Part shown: positions 10,670 through 20,873 of the stretch, in pieces
How positions within the stretch are numbered: the stretch's first letter is position 1
Layout: each line of letters begins with the position of its first letter
Source of the DNA: Elysia marginata
Taxonomy: Eukaryota > Mollusca > Gastropoda > Plakobranchidae
Length of the DNA: 39,896 nt
Reading direction: 5' to 3'
Assembly (NCBI GenBank): GCA_019649035.1
Contig: BMAT01006721.1
Coordinates: forward strand, 197,742 to 237,637
Made by a program: the position numbers and the translations under genes
Notes under the pieces: model-generated
Seen by the model: only the letters and a program-made list of their open reading frames with translations
What the model was told of the DNA's origin: nothing
The model's database searches: none

Positions 10670-11254
10670 AATAAGAGTAACTTCTTGATCGAGAGGCGCC
10701 AATACAAATCAACATGCAGAGACCGAAAATTCCGTAAATTTTACTATACTTTGACGTGCTTTTCTTTCAAGATGTCAATATTTCCTATTAAATAAAACAG
10801 CAATTTTCTTACTGTCATCTTAGTGCAGCAAACTGTAGAAAGAGGAACAAAACAGCAACTGAAGTTCTTTTTCTGGCTTGGACTTATTCCATACTTTATA
10901 GCTCAGATAACAATTGCAGCTTCTAATTTTGTACCAATTCTCACACGGGTCATTCATGCTGAGAACAATAAATGGTCTCTGTACTTTCTCTTGTTATCAA
11001 ATTAGGAGTATTCTCCAAGTCAGTGCTAGTTTAACTTAATAGTGTATAATACTTTTGTATCTATGACTTCAGATAATTATTTGTGTGAAATATATTTGCC
11101 AACACTGTTGCTGCTGCTGCTGTTGTTGTACTATCTTTTGCTATATTAGTGTTTTTGCTTTTGTGAAGTGGATTTTGTTAGATTTTCAGTTTTCCTGGCT
11201 ATGATTATCATTCATATGGAAATTTCTATAATCACCAAAACTGGCCAAGCTTAC

Positions 11255-11401
11255 CGTCCAGTTTTCACGGCCGTTCGGGACATTCCAACAGCCAAACACT
11301 TGTGATAGCGACAGAAACTGCACTCGCCCCGCCTCTTGCCCGTGACGTCACACTTGTTCTCCTTGGAGCAAAAGTAAACAGCCCTTCGTTTCAGACTGCG
11401 T
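11255..11401 (-). CDS. Nuclear receptor coding exon 6: second zinc finger and C-terminal extension
   Basis: This exon encodes residues 711-759. It completes FFRRS and carries the second C4 finger with spacing C-x5-C-x9-C-x2-C at residues 722, 728, 738 and 741. RYHKCLAVGMSRTAVKTGR then matches the strongly conserved end of nuclear receptor DNA-binding domains. The second finger normally gives the dimer contact (D-box, here SKENK) and the extension reads the minor groove 5' of the half-site. The acceptor is TGTCGATTTAG and the donor CG|GTAAGC in phase 2. Confidence 0.95.
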
Positions 11402-11784
11402 CTAAATCGACATTTGAGAACAAAAATATAAAGATAAGGATTCAGCGCCTTGCTCATACAAAAATCGGCTGTTTCAGGACTGGGGTATTCATAATCAATA
11501 TCATACATTGTAAAGCAGACAAACTCTTTTTCTTTTAAAGAAAAATATATTTGAGAAGGGGGAGGGGGAGGCAAAGACAAAAAAATCTGTGTTAACTAAA
11601 TTGAAAAGCTGATACGATATGTATATGCCATGTACTTTCAGATGAACCACAAACGTAGGCCTACATTTTACATGTATTTCCGTAAGAATATTAAAAACTT
11701 TTTCGTGTACCGGTATCTAATTCGTGTGTTTTCGTTATCTTAAAACCACTGAAATTTTACCAACAACTTACGTGCCTGACTTAC

Positions 11785-11897
11785 CTGAAGAAACCGTTGC
11801 AGGCCTCACAGGTGACCACACCATAGTGAAGCCCTGACGCCGAACACCCACATACCCGGCAAGGTGGGAGCACAGATGGGCGTTTCTTGCATGTTTT
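11785..11897 (-). CDS. Nuclear receptor coding exon 5: first zinc finger, P-box CEACNG
   Basis: This exon encodes residues 674-710 and the first C4 zinc finger of the DNA-binding domain. The Cys spacing is C-x2-C-x13-C-x2-C at residues 686, 689, 703 and 706. [18 protein letters not shown] is the usual recognition-helix region, but the P-box reads CEACNG, where most non-steroid receptors have CEGCKG. The P-box residues contact bases in the hormone-response half-site, so DNA choice may be altered. The acceptor follows CTGTTGTAG, and the donor splits the Arg codon after FF, between the two fingers. Confidence 0.93.
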
Positions 11898-13004
11898 CTA
11901 CAACAGATGGCGTACGATAGGGTTAATTTGAGCGGGTTTACAAGATCAATAGGACTACTAGTTTAAATTATTGTAATTGGAAAGTATTGAAATTTGCGTT
12001 ATCCAACTCACGTGGAGTTCAAAACGCGCATTGTGTAGGAAAATGTTACAACTGAATCTTAGTTGTCTCAAGATCGGCACTAAAGCTACACGATACAAGT
12101 ATCTCAAAGCGCAAGTTGCTCTTGTGGTTACCTAACAGCAAAATGTCTTCATTTTTGTTTTCGTTTCAAATTTTTTTTTACCAAAGACTTTCACTGATGA
12201 TTTCTTTGGTGTTGATTTTGTTAGCCTGTGTTCCCTGTGGGCGTTCTCTCATTTAGGCCTACTGTGATTCATACACGAACACATAACTTAAGGTATCATA
12301 GACTTGGCTACGCACTTTGGCTCGAATTTCGGCCCACCACCAACATGGTGTATTTTGTTTTACAGCAGATCAAAGTTTGAGTGAGTTCTCAAGTGAGAAA
12401 AAAAGAGTTGAAGACAGTCACTATACTCGGCGGAGTCTAAAGACGGGAGTATTTAAACAAGGCGGTATAAAGTAGCTTCTCTCCTCAACTTTTCTTTGCA
12501 ATCACGTATTGATCGTGTTGTGTTGAATCGCATGGCGAAAACAACCTCTACTTGATCCTAAACCCTCAAACCGTTCAAGTCACAAACGAAAGTAAGTTCT
12601 TTTTAAATCTAACTCTTCATAATAGACCTTTGAAATAATAATCCCCGTCAAGCTAAGCTAATAAAAGTTTGCACTCCAAACATTTTCACTATCAGAGATA
12701 TAACTTTACGCTAAAAAAATCCCTAAAGATAATGGGTCAACATGCAATAATTACACAGCTTTGCCAGGAAGCATTTGGTATGATTTAGCCTGAGATTAAA
12801 AAAAAAAAAGGTTTAACATCTGGACTTCCAGCACTAGACACTAGAAAGTATGAACTATAGCCCAGTTGTGACTTGCTGGCCGTTAAGACAACGTACCTTA
12901 CGAGCATAGCAGATTCACACACGGCATGTTCAGAATGGTTTTTTTTTTCTAAATTATCTACAATATTTATTAAAAAGGAAAGAACTGTGCCAGAATATAG
13001 TCAC

Positions 13005-13147
13005 CTTCGCTGAAGCTGCAATGTGAGATTGAGAAACAGTTTCGAGGTCAAAACCACCCGTCTCTTGCTTCACTTCGGGAAAACCAATTCCTACCTGGCC
13101 GTGTTCCAGACGAGGTTTGCCGTTGACGTCTGCTCCGCGGCCCATAT
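13005..13147 (-). CDS. Nuclear receptor coding exon 4: A/B end, two possible donors
   Basis: This exon encodes residues 626-673, just before the DNA-binding domain. The acceptor is TCTTTTCACACAG, and the first two bases complete a codon with exon 3. Two in-frame donors are visible: CAG|GTAGGA after 13095 and AAG|GTGACT after 13005. Both leave phase 0, so both join to the zinc-finger exon. The longer form adds 30 residues holding VKQE (Lys652), a sumoylation consensus. The coordinates given are for the long form; the short form is 13095-13147. Confidence 0.75.
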
Positions 13148-13239
13148 CTGTGTGAAAAGATCAGTGGTGAAAGATCAGCGAAATTAAAAAAAAGAAAAGG
13201 TTATTGCTCAACCGATCTGTCTACAAACCTGTCTATCTA

Positions 13240-13443
13240 TTTATTTATTTATCTATCTATTTATCTGTCTCTTTGTCTAACAATCTATCTATCTATCTAT
13301 CAAACTATCTATTTATCTATCTATCTATGTATCTGTCTGATTGTCTAGAACTAACTATCTGGCTGTCTAAGTATCTATCTATCTATGTATCTGTCTGATT
13401 GTCTAGAATCTAAATATCTGGCTGTCTAAGTATCTATCAATCT
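13240..13443. repeat. (TATC)n array with higher-order units
   Basis: A TATC/TGTC tetranucleotide array in intron 3. Within it, two copies of a unit of about 53 bp (13325-13377 and 13378-13430) share GTATCTGTCTGATTGTCTAG and ATCTGGCTGTCTAAGTATC, so part of the array grew by a larger step than the tetramer. Confidence 0.85.
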
Positions 13444-14817
13444 ATCCATCTTTAAAGACATAGGATATAGAATGCAAGAAAGAGAGAAAAAAGGGACAGA
13501 CAGATAGACAGAGTGAGAGAGAGACTAAGGGAAATAATTTAAGGAAAGTGAGAGAGATGTTATAGGAAAAAAACCGAAATATTTCTTCTTTCCTTTTTTG
13601 GGTTTGCACAAAATACACCATTAGAATCTTAAAAGCTTTTTTGATAAGCTCTCTTTAAAAATTCATCGAAGCTGATTAATGATAACGATCATAAAAGAAA
13701 TTAATGATAATTTGTGTTAGCCCACATCAAACTTAATAAACTGCATTGCATAATTTCATCAACGGATTGTCTTATGTCACGCATCCGAATAATAAACGTG
13801 CTGCTCTCCATATAATCATGCTTATTGCAAGCTTAGGGGACGTAAAACTACCAAAAACAATGTCAAAAGAGCTTCTTAAATTTGACAAAGACATCAGACG
13901 AAGAGTACAGACTTTGCCGATCTTGGTTGACCCTGACCTGAAATGACACAGTAGCCCCTGAATTCTATGGCACGCTGTCTCATCCAAAATGTGAGAGTAT
14001 TAGAGAGCAACAGTCTGTGTAAACTTGCATATTTACATGGCTTTGTTTCTCAACGCGCATGTCAAGACGTTCAAAAGGTAGGGGATGCTCTGAAAAGGCC
14101 CAGGATCTGAGTTGCACGATGTTCCAGAAAAGGATGTATGCGAGATAAAGCTCCTGCTGTATGAGACATTTTGGTTTTTAACAAGACACTAAAGGTTTTA
14201 AAGTTTAAAGTTTTTAAATGCCGTAAGTGTGTAAGTGTTCCGCATACAGCATAATTACGTGAACAGTACCCGGTGACGTCATTGATTTGTTGACGTCAAA
14301 ACCGACAGGTCTAAGCAGTAATCGCAAGCATGCAAAAGGACAAGATTAACGTAACCAAAACTAAGTGGCTTTGAAAGTTCCAATGTTGTTATTTGTCTTT
14401 TGCTTGAAAGAAAATTTTCTAAAATAACAGTGGGGCCTCTTTATGCTAGTGAACTTTCTGGCACTGTTTGAAATATATACAAGTATAAAAGCATTTGGTA
14501 AACTTGGCCAGATAGTGGAATGGCAAAACATTCATTTCTCCTGTGGTTTGTTTGTTTAGCTGAGATATCTCTTCAGTTTCCCTGAGATGCTAGCTTCCAC
14601 ACCAACTCCCTTGCTTCTAATAGAAGGAAGGCTTTTTATCTTTTCCTCACTACATTCGTCAGAAAGACTTCCATGACCTGGGCCTTTTGTGCGCATCATC
14701 ACGGAAACTAAAACATGAAAATCTACAATCTGCCAATGCAAATCTACTGCTAATTAATTTTTATCGACAACAGTTAAGGAGAGAGGAAATTCTTCAACAG
14801 ACTATTGGGTGACCTAC

Positions 14818-14917
14818 CTCTGCTAAGATTAGAACTGAGTTTGCTCGCCTTGAGAATTTTGTAGGAAGCGTCAAAAATATCCCTTGCCAAAGGGAAGATG
14901 TCAGATTCTGGGCGCTT
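14818..14917 (-). CDS. Nuclear receptor coding exon 3: short A/B exon
   Basis: This 100-nt exon covers residues 593-625 and opens with KRPESDIFPLARD. The acceptor TTTTGTCTCCAG is good and the donor is G|GTAGGT; it enters in phase 0 and leaves in phase 1, matching its neighbours. The stretch IFDASYKILKASKLSSN could form a short amphipathic helix. No domain is recognised. It is too short for an ORF search and was found from splice sites and phase, so it is less certain than the zinc-finger exons. Confidence 0.68.
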
Positions 14918-15167
14918 CTGGAGACAAAATGGACATTGTAAAAGAAGTAATGATTGATTTTTACCTCAATCCCGTCCTGTTATAACTTCAACAAAAGGAA
15001 TTAGTTCCTTGTGCAGTTTTGATTTGAAAACATTTGGCGACACCATGGCAAAAGCTTGCGGTTTCATAATTATTAAAGAAGACAGTGATTTTTGACGGGC
15101 ATAGACATTTCAGGAAGAATAACGAAACAAAAACAGACGAAATAGAAAGATAAAGAGAGACAGAAGA

Positions 15168-15240
15168 AAAGAAGATGAAGAAGAAGGAGAAGAAGAAGAA
15201 GAAGAAGAAGAAGAAGAAGAAGAAGAAGAAGAAAGTAATG
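15168..15240. repeat. (GAA)n microsatellite
   Basis: Nearly pure GAA/AAG array in intron 2 of the receptor, a purine-pyrimidine tract. Confidence 0.9.
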
Positions 15241-15365
15241 AAGAAAGAGAACATAGAGAGAGAGACAGGTCTATGTACTAGGGAATGATTGATAACACTT
15301 GGAGTATACCTACACTTTTATGAAATATACTAGGATCCAAAAAGGATGAATGTAAATCTGTACGA

Positions 15366-15505
15366 TCTAAATAAATGATAGTAAAAAGCAGATTTAAAAC
15401 CTTGCGAAACAAAGAAAAAAATAGTGCAATCTAAGTTAATTCACAAAAACGTTTCGGCTTATTTTTTACTGCCTTTTTCAGAATTAAAACGTATTACAAT
15501 ATTAG
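15366..15505 (-). repeat. Inverted repeat, left arm (Penelope-terminus-like)
   Basis: Read on the minus strand this arm contains CTGAAAAAGGCAGT, AAGCCGAAACGTTTTTG and ATTAACTTAG, ending with AAATCTGCTTTTTA. The same blocks occur in the same order on the plus strand at 19719-19857. The CUGANGA box is mutated to CTGAAAA here, while GGC/GCC stem II and GAAACG remain. Confidence 0.7.
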
Positions 15506-15819
15506 TATAAAGCATATCCGGGTTTGATGAGAAGACTGGTTGGGTTGTACCCAACCCGGTTGAGTAATAGGCTGGACTGTGTCATAAGTTGCTTTTCATG
15601 TCTTTGTGTAATTGCATAATAATAGACTGTATCACTATCAGTCCAATTTTGATACATCAATTTGCATCTCATTACAATTTGTCCTCCTCTTTCCATATCG
15701 TCACTTTATCGACAAATGTCTGAAGACTCCCGCCAAAAAAAAACAATACATCTTCTTTTATTTTTTCTTTCCCAATTACTATTTTCGCATCCTCTTAATG
15801 TTTTATGTTTATACTCCCA

Positions 15820-18800
15820 CTTCCGGACGTTACGTTGCCGTGGTTTGAGGGCTTGCGTGTCTCGATAGCCTCGATAGGTTTGCCAGCCGGAGCTTGCTCC
15901 TGATAGGTTCACCCATGCCGGACAGGTTGAAGGGTAGAAGCCTGACAAAAAAAAAACGATCCTTATCCCGCATTGTAACTAGTAAGGGACTAAATCGAAT
16001 AAGGCCGTGGCTCCCGAAATGGGCCACCTTGCCCTCCAGGTTGGGGCTGTTGAAAGGCTAACAACCTCTCACGTAAAAATTAATTATGTTACAGAAACAC
16101 AAGCAAATAAAAATCATTTACACCTCTTGGGAGATAATGGAGCTTCTTCGCAAGAACATCATAATTATGACGTTTAACAGCCAAAGTCGAAAGGAAACTT
16201 TGGGGCGGATCTCTCCACCCTCTGCCAAGTCTCTCCGGATCGGCTCGTGGAACTAGAGAGCTATGTATGAGGCTGGAAAAACTGCTCAGGTTGTGAAAGA
16301 GATGCACCAATATCGCCTCCACTTATCAGGGATAAGCGAAACCCACTGGAACCAATCCGGACAGAAGACGCTAAGCATAGGAGAACTGTTAATTTTTCGG
16401 GTAAGGTTGAAGAGGGGCCACACAGGGAAGGAGTAGGAATTATATTGGACAAGTCAACACAAAAAACACAAAGGGGGTGGGAATCATGCGGACCAAAAGT
16501 TATTCTGGCATCCTTTAAAACCAAGTGGAAGAGAATAAATAATGAACATTGTACAAGTATATGTGTTTACAATTGAGGCTACAGATGAAGAAAAAGATTT
16601 TTTTACGACAGGCTACAAGGTGGGGTTGAGATGCTTCCAAAAAAAAAAAGATGTGAACATTGTTATGGGGGATCTCAATGCAAAGGTTTGAGTCGATAAC
16701 AGAAGTAAAGAAGAGGTTATGTGCATGCATGGACTAATGGAGGCAACGGCCATGGGGAAAGATTAATTTCTCTGTGCTCATTCAACCAACTGGCCATTGG
16801 CGGGACAGTCTTTCCTCACAAACGCATTCACAAGGCAACATGGATTTCACCTGATAGAAAGACGGAAAATGAAATAGACCATTTTGGTATATCTTAACAA
16901 TTTAGAAGGTCATTGGAGGATATCAGAGTGATGAGGGGAGCAGACACAGGCACAGACCACCACCTGGTACTAGCTAAACTAAGACTCAAGCTGAAGAGAC
17001 ATGTAATTGTCAACTATGTGAAACGCCTAAAATTTCAAGTAAACCTTTTACAAGATATAAATAAGAGGAAAGAATTCCAGGTGGAGCTAAAAAATAAAGT
17101 TCAATTATTCTCGGAAATTGAACAGGAAGATATTGACTCACGATGGAATAGGATTAGGGATAGTAGGTCATCAACCTGTAGCTCAGTTCTTGGAAATAGG
17201 AAAAAAAATATATGAAGATCGGATAACGCAAGAATCATTGAACAAAGTTCAGAGACGTAGAGAAATAAAAGGTAACCTGAGCAGATGTAAGACAAGGACA
17301 GAAAAGAAAGAAGCACAAGAAGAGTATTCAATAGCTCACCGAGAGGTCAAGCAGCCCATCAAGAGAAATAAGAATAGATTCTTAGAGGGACAGACAGAAA
17401 GAGCTGAGCAAGCAGGTGCAAGTGGAAACATGAGACTGGTGCACCAGATAACAAAGACCCTCTCAGGAAAGCAAAGCAAACCAGCAATACCAGCCAAGGA
17501 CCAACAAGGAAATTTTATCTTTACATAAGAGGGACAGCTGGCAAGACGGAAGGAACATTTTGAACAACTTCTGAACCATGAAAAAATCCGCCAGATATTC
17601 TCCCAGCTGGAAATAATCTGCCTATAAACCCCAGAGCCACCTTCTAAAGAGGAAATATCCAAGGCAATACAAGCACTGAAATCAAATAAAGCAGAAGGTC
17701 CAGACTTCAATCCACCAGAGGCACTAAAAGTAGATATTCCTACAACAGTTGATATCCTTTATGGTCTATCTGTAAACATTTGGGAACAGGAGAAGGTGCC
17801 TTGTGACTGGAAAGAGGGACATTTGATTAAACTTCCGAAGAAAGGAGACTTGAGCAACTGCAACAACTATAGAGGTATCACACTACTGTCTAAACCTGGG
17901 AGAGTTTTTAACAGAATCATCCTTGAAGAATGAAACATGCAGTAGATGGAAAACTAAGAGACAACCAAGCAGGATTCCGAAAAAAATCGATCTTGTATGG
18001 ACCAGATAGCAACAATGCGTATTAATTTAGAACTGAATGGAACTCTCCTATTTTAATCAACTTTATCGACTACGAAAAAGCCTTTGACAGTTTGGATAGG
18101 CAGACCTTGTGAAAGCTTATGAGACACTATGGTATACCAGAATAATCAGTCAATATTGTTAAATCTACATATGACAGTCCTTCTGTAGGTTCTTTGACAA
18201 GGGTCAGCTATCAGATAGTTTCCAGATTTAGACTGGGGTACGCCAAGGATGCCCTCTGTCAGCATTTCTTTTTATTTTGGCTATTGATTGGATTCTGAAG
18301 GAGTCTACAAGGGGTAAACCAAATGGTATTCAGTGGAACTTATAGCAGCAGTTGGATGACTTAGATTTTGCCGATGACCTGGCCTTGCTTTCACACACTT
18401 AAGGGCAGATGCAAAGCAAGACTGAAGACCTAAATATAATATCAAAGAGTCTTGGGCTTCGCATCCACAGTGGAAAGTCTAAGGTACTTAGGTCAGGAGT
18501 AGAAACCGGGGAAGCAATCATACTAGGAACAGAGGCATTAGAGGAAGTAGTCTCATTTACATATTTAGGAAGGGCAGTCGACCTGCAGGGTAAAACAGGC
18601 GCGGACATTAAGGCAAGAATTGGAAAGGCGAGATCAACATACACACAACTAAAAAAGATCTGGAAAGCTGGAAACATATCTCAAAAGATCAAGATCAGAC
18701 TTTACAATTCTAACGTCAGATCAGTTTTGCTGTATGGTTGCGAAACTTGGAAAGCCACACCTGGAGCAATAAATAAAGTGCAGACCTTTATAAATAGATG

Positions 18801-19145
18801 TATGAGGTTTATTCTGAGAAAAAAATTGCATAACAGGGTAAGAAATGAGGAGGTTTGGAGGTGAACAGGGCGGAAACCAGTATAGGAGGAAATCGGAATG
18901 AGAAGGTGGCGTTGGATTGGACACACACTGAAGAAACCACATAACAACATCACAAAACAGGCACTTCAGTGGAATCCTCCAGAGAATAGAGGCAGGTGTA
19001 GGCCTAGAGAGACACAGTAGAGATGTATTGAGGGGAAAAAGGCAATGATGAGAAAAGGATGGAGTCAGCTTGGAAATCTTGCCCAAGACCGGAGTGGGTG
19101 ACATTTACTTGTGTGTGGCCTATATCCTGCCAAGGGTGAAGCGCA
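15820..19145 (+). mobile_element. RTE-like non-LTR retrotransposon (LINE), decayed
   Basis: A plus-strand LINE lies in intron 2, antisense to the receptor. The 5' leader (about 15830-16110) has the CCCGAAATGGGCCACC and GTTGAAAGGCTAACAACCTC blocks of this mollusc-abundant family. The endonuclease starts near 16227 with RIGSWN and YEAGKTAQV, then SGISETHWNQSG (near 16330), MGDLNAKV (near 16660), IDHFGIS and GADTGTDHHLV (near 16950). The reverse transcriptase has KLPKKGDLSNCNNYRGITLL (near 17840), a GCPLSAF block and the catalytic FADD (near 18370). After it come KSVLLYG-type and [13 protein letters not shown] motifs near 18725 and 18905. Many stops and frameshifts make it a dead copy. RTE clade is my best judgement from motif style. 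Confidence 0.88.
16145..19110 (+). pseudogene. Endonuclease-reverse transcriptase pseudogene of the RTE-like LINE
   Basis: This is the degraded protein-coding part of the LINE. The frame is broken early by a TAG straight after SWN (near 16250), by a TGA after GDLNAKV (near 16690), and by many stops in the RT palm (17930-18400). The best preserved stretches are 16913-17215, 17118-17528 (linker region, in a different frame) and 18409-18864 (after FADD to the thumb). Its normal product nicks the target DNA and copies its RNA into the site. This copy cannot make a full protein. Confidence 0.85.
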
Positions 19146-19149
19146 TTAG

Positions 19150-19313
19150 TGATGTCATCAGCGGGAGTGAAACGACTGGGTTTTCGGAGAAAGGCAGGAA
19201 GGGACATTTTTAAAGTATCTATGTAGTTTTCTTGGTCCAGAGCAATGTCTCTGTCATTAGCGCGAGTGAAACGACTGGGTTTTCCGAGGAAGGCAGAAAG
19301 GGATATGTATGTT
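19150..19313 (+). repeat. Two imperfect direct copies downstream of LINE
   Basis: A unit containing GAGTGAAACGACTGGGTTTT and GAAAGGCAG-type sequence occurs at 19150-19206 and again at about 19250-19313, roughly 98 bp apart. Either a 3' UTR duplication of the LINE or a local tandem duplication. Confidence 0.7.
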
Positions 19314-19718
19314 TGTGAGAAGGATCAAGTACTATGGAACTGCCCGGGAGATTGAGAAGAATGTCTGGCCATCAAGGTTTAAGTCTTGCCGCGTCAATGT
19401 CTGGAGTGTTGTGATCCAACATTTTGGAGGCCTATCATATCTGTGTGGTTTTTATAATTGGTCGATAGGTGTGACTTGAAGGTGGCTGATGTTGTGTTGG
19501 GTAGATTAAAATGAAGGCCGACGGCGTCACCTCTCTGTTTGTTGATGTTAAATTGCGTCCTTTTTGGGACGTTAACAACGTAATGGTATAAGTATTTTTT
19601 ATAAGCATTAGAGCTAGATAAGTAGTTTTTTTAACCTTTCGCGCTATAACTTAAGAAACTTAGGAGTCAACGGGTAATCGCATTGTTTTCATATACAATG
19701 CAATCGTCTCTTTAAATC

Positions 19719-19857
19719 CAGATATTGTATTATATCTTGTTTCTGAAGAAGGCAGTGAAAAAAGCCGAAACGTTTTTATGTATTAACTTAGTTTTAATTT
19801 TTTTTTGTTTCACTGAGTGATATATGTTAAAAATCTGCTTTTTTATTTTAATTTAGA
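19719..19857 (+). repeat. Inverted repeat, right arm, with hammerhead-like core
   Basis: The plus-strand arm pairs with 15366-15505. It carries CTGAAGA (19743-19749, an exact CUGANGA box), an extra A, stem II GGC (19751-19753)/GCC (19764-19766), GAAA (19767-19770) and palindromic AAACGTTT. This is the same architecture, extra A included, as 9269-9316, but a stem I partner is not obvious. Confidence 0.65.
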
Positions 19858-19926
19858 GGAAGATAGACAGACAGACAGACATGCAGATAGATAGACAGAT
19901 AGATAGACAGATAGATAGACAGACAG
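19858..19926. repeat. (GACA/GATA)n microsatellite
   Basis: Tetranucleotide repeat that starts directly at the outer end of the right inverted-repeat arm, as often seen at retroelement 3' ends. Confidence 0.85.
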
Positions 19927-20065
19927 AGAGTGTGAATAATTATGTGTTTGTGCGTATTTGTCATCATGTTCATACCCATCTTTCAGACTTTAATATGTAT
20001 ATGTACTCCAACGGCATGAATAAATCGATCTTATCTCATTATAAAACTAGCTATCTTCACCTTAC

Positions 20066-20292
20066 CTGTAAAATGTATTTGACAGCGGAGGCGGCATCTG
20101 TTGGCATGTTGGAGTCAGGTGTCCACGAAGCATCTAAAATTTTGTGCAGGGAAGCCCCACCACCGGTTCCATGACTTCTTTGCTCTTCTCTTTTGATGAC
20201 CTGTGACCCTGCCCAATGGCGGTGTGCTGGTTTGCTGGTGAAACAAGCGTCTTGGTATGACGCTATGACAGTGGCATGATCGAAAACGACCT
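20066..20292 (-). CDS. Nuclear receptor coding exon 2: A/B region with SUMO-type motif
   Basis: This exon encodes residues 517-592. The first two bases (AG) complete the codon opened by exon 1, and it ends in phase 0 at CAG|GTAAGG. It contains VIKREE around Lys550, a match to the sumoylation consensus (hydrophobic-Lys-x-Glu), then a short Gly run (TGGGAS). There is no recognised fold. SUMO sites in the A/B region of nuclear receptors commonly restrain activation; that role here is inference. The acceptor (ATTGCCTAAAG) has a weak pyrimidine tract, so the 5' edge is less certain than the donor. Confidence 0.72.
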
Positions 20293-20455
20293 CTTTAGGC
20301 AATGATGTTGAGAAATGGCAGCCATTGGCTATGTTTCTATTCGTGTCTGGTGTGATTTTTACACCTGGAAATATAATAAATTTATTTCAAACCACAAAAG
20401 TTGTCGCAAGAACGTTTTTCAAAAAATCATTGACAGAAAGACATCAATGAATTAT

Positions 20456-20530
20456 GAAAGAGAGAAAGACAGACAGACAGAGAAAGACAGAAAGACAGAC
20501 AGAGACAGAAAGAGAGAGAGAGAGAGAGTG
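20456..20530. repeat. (GACA)n/(GA)n microsatellite
   Basis: A GACA/GAAA array followed by a GA run in intron 1 of the receptor gene. Confidence 0.85.
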
Positions 20531-20873
20531 AGGGGACAGAAAAGGCTGCATAGTGTTGTAAAACTATAAAAATTACAAATCCGAACTCTACATCTCAGCA
20601 TTTCTTATCCGATATAAAATCATTTGGACTTAACACTACGCAAAATTATGGTGGTACATTTAGTAGATCGTATTGATATGATTATGAAACTGTATCATAT
20701 CGGACTTCATGGGGTTGTCCCTTGTGGAGAAATTTCTTTCATCCTTTATATCTATTGACCCCTTAAGGACTTGAAGTCATTTGTTTCAAAGCGTGAAACT
20801 TTCAGTGTTAGACCACAGGCCGGATTATAGATGCACATATTAAACATTATTTCATAACGTCATCTATACTCAC

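Noticed and set aside
13746..13987. Overlapping ORFs on both strands (66 and 71 codons) as a small gene
   Set aside because: In intron 3, no splice or family support, and both strands are equally open by chance.
16261..17331. Minus-strand ORFs across the LINE
   Set aside because: Shadows of the plus-strand endonuclease and reverse transcriptase frames.
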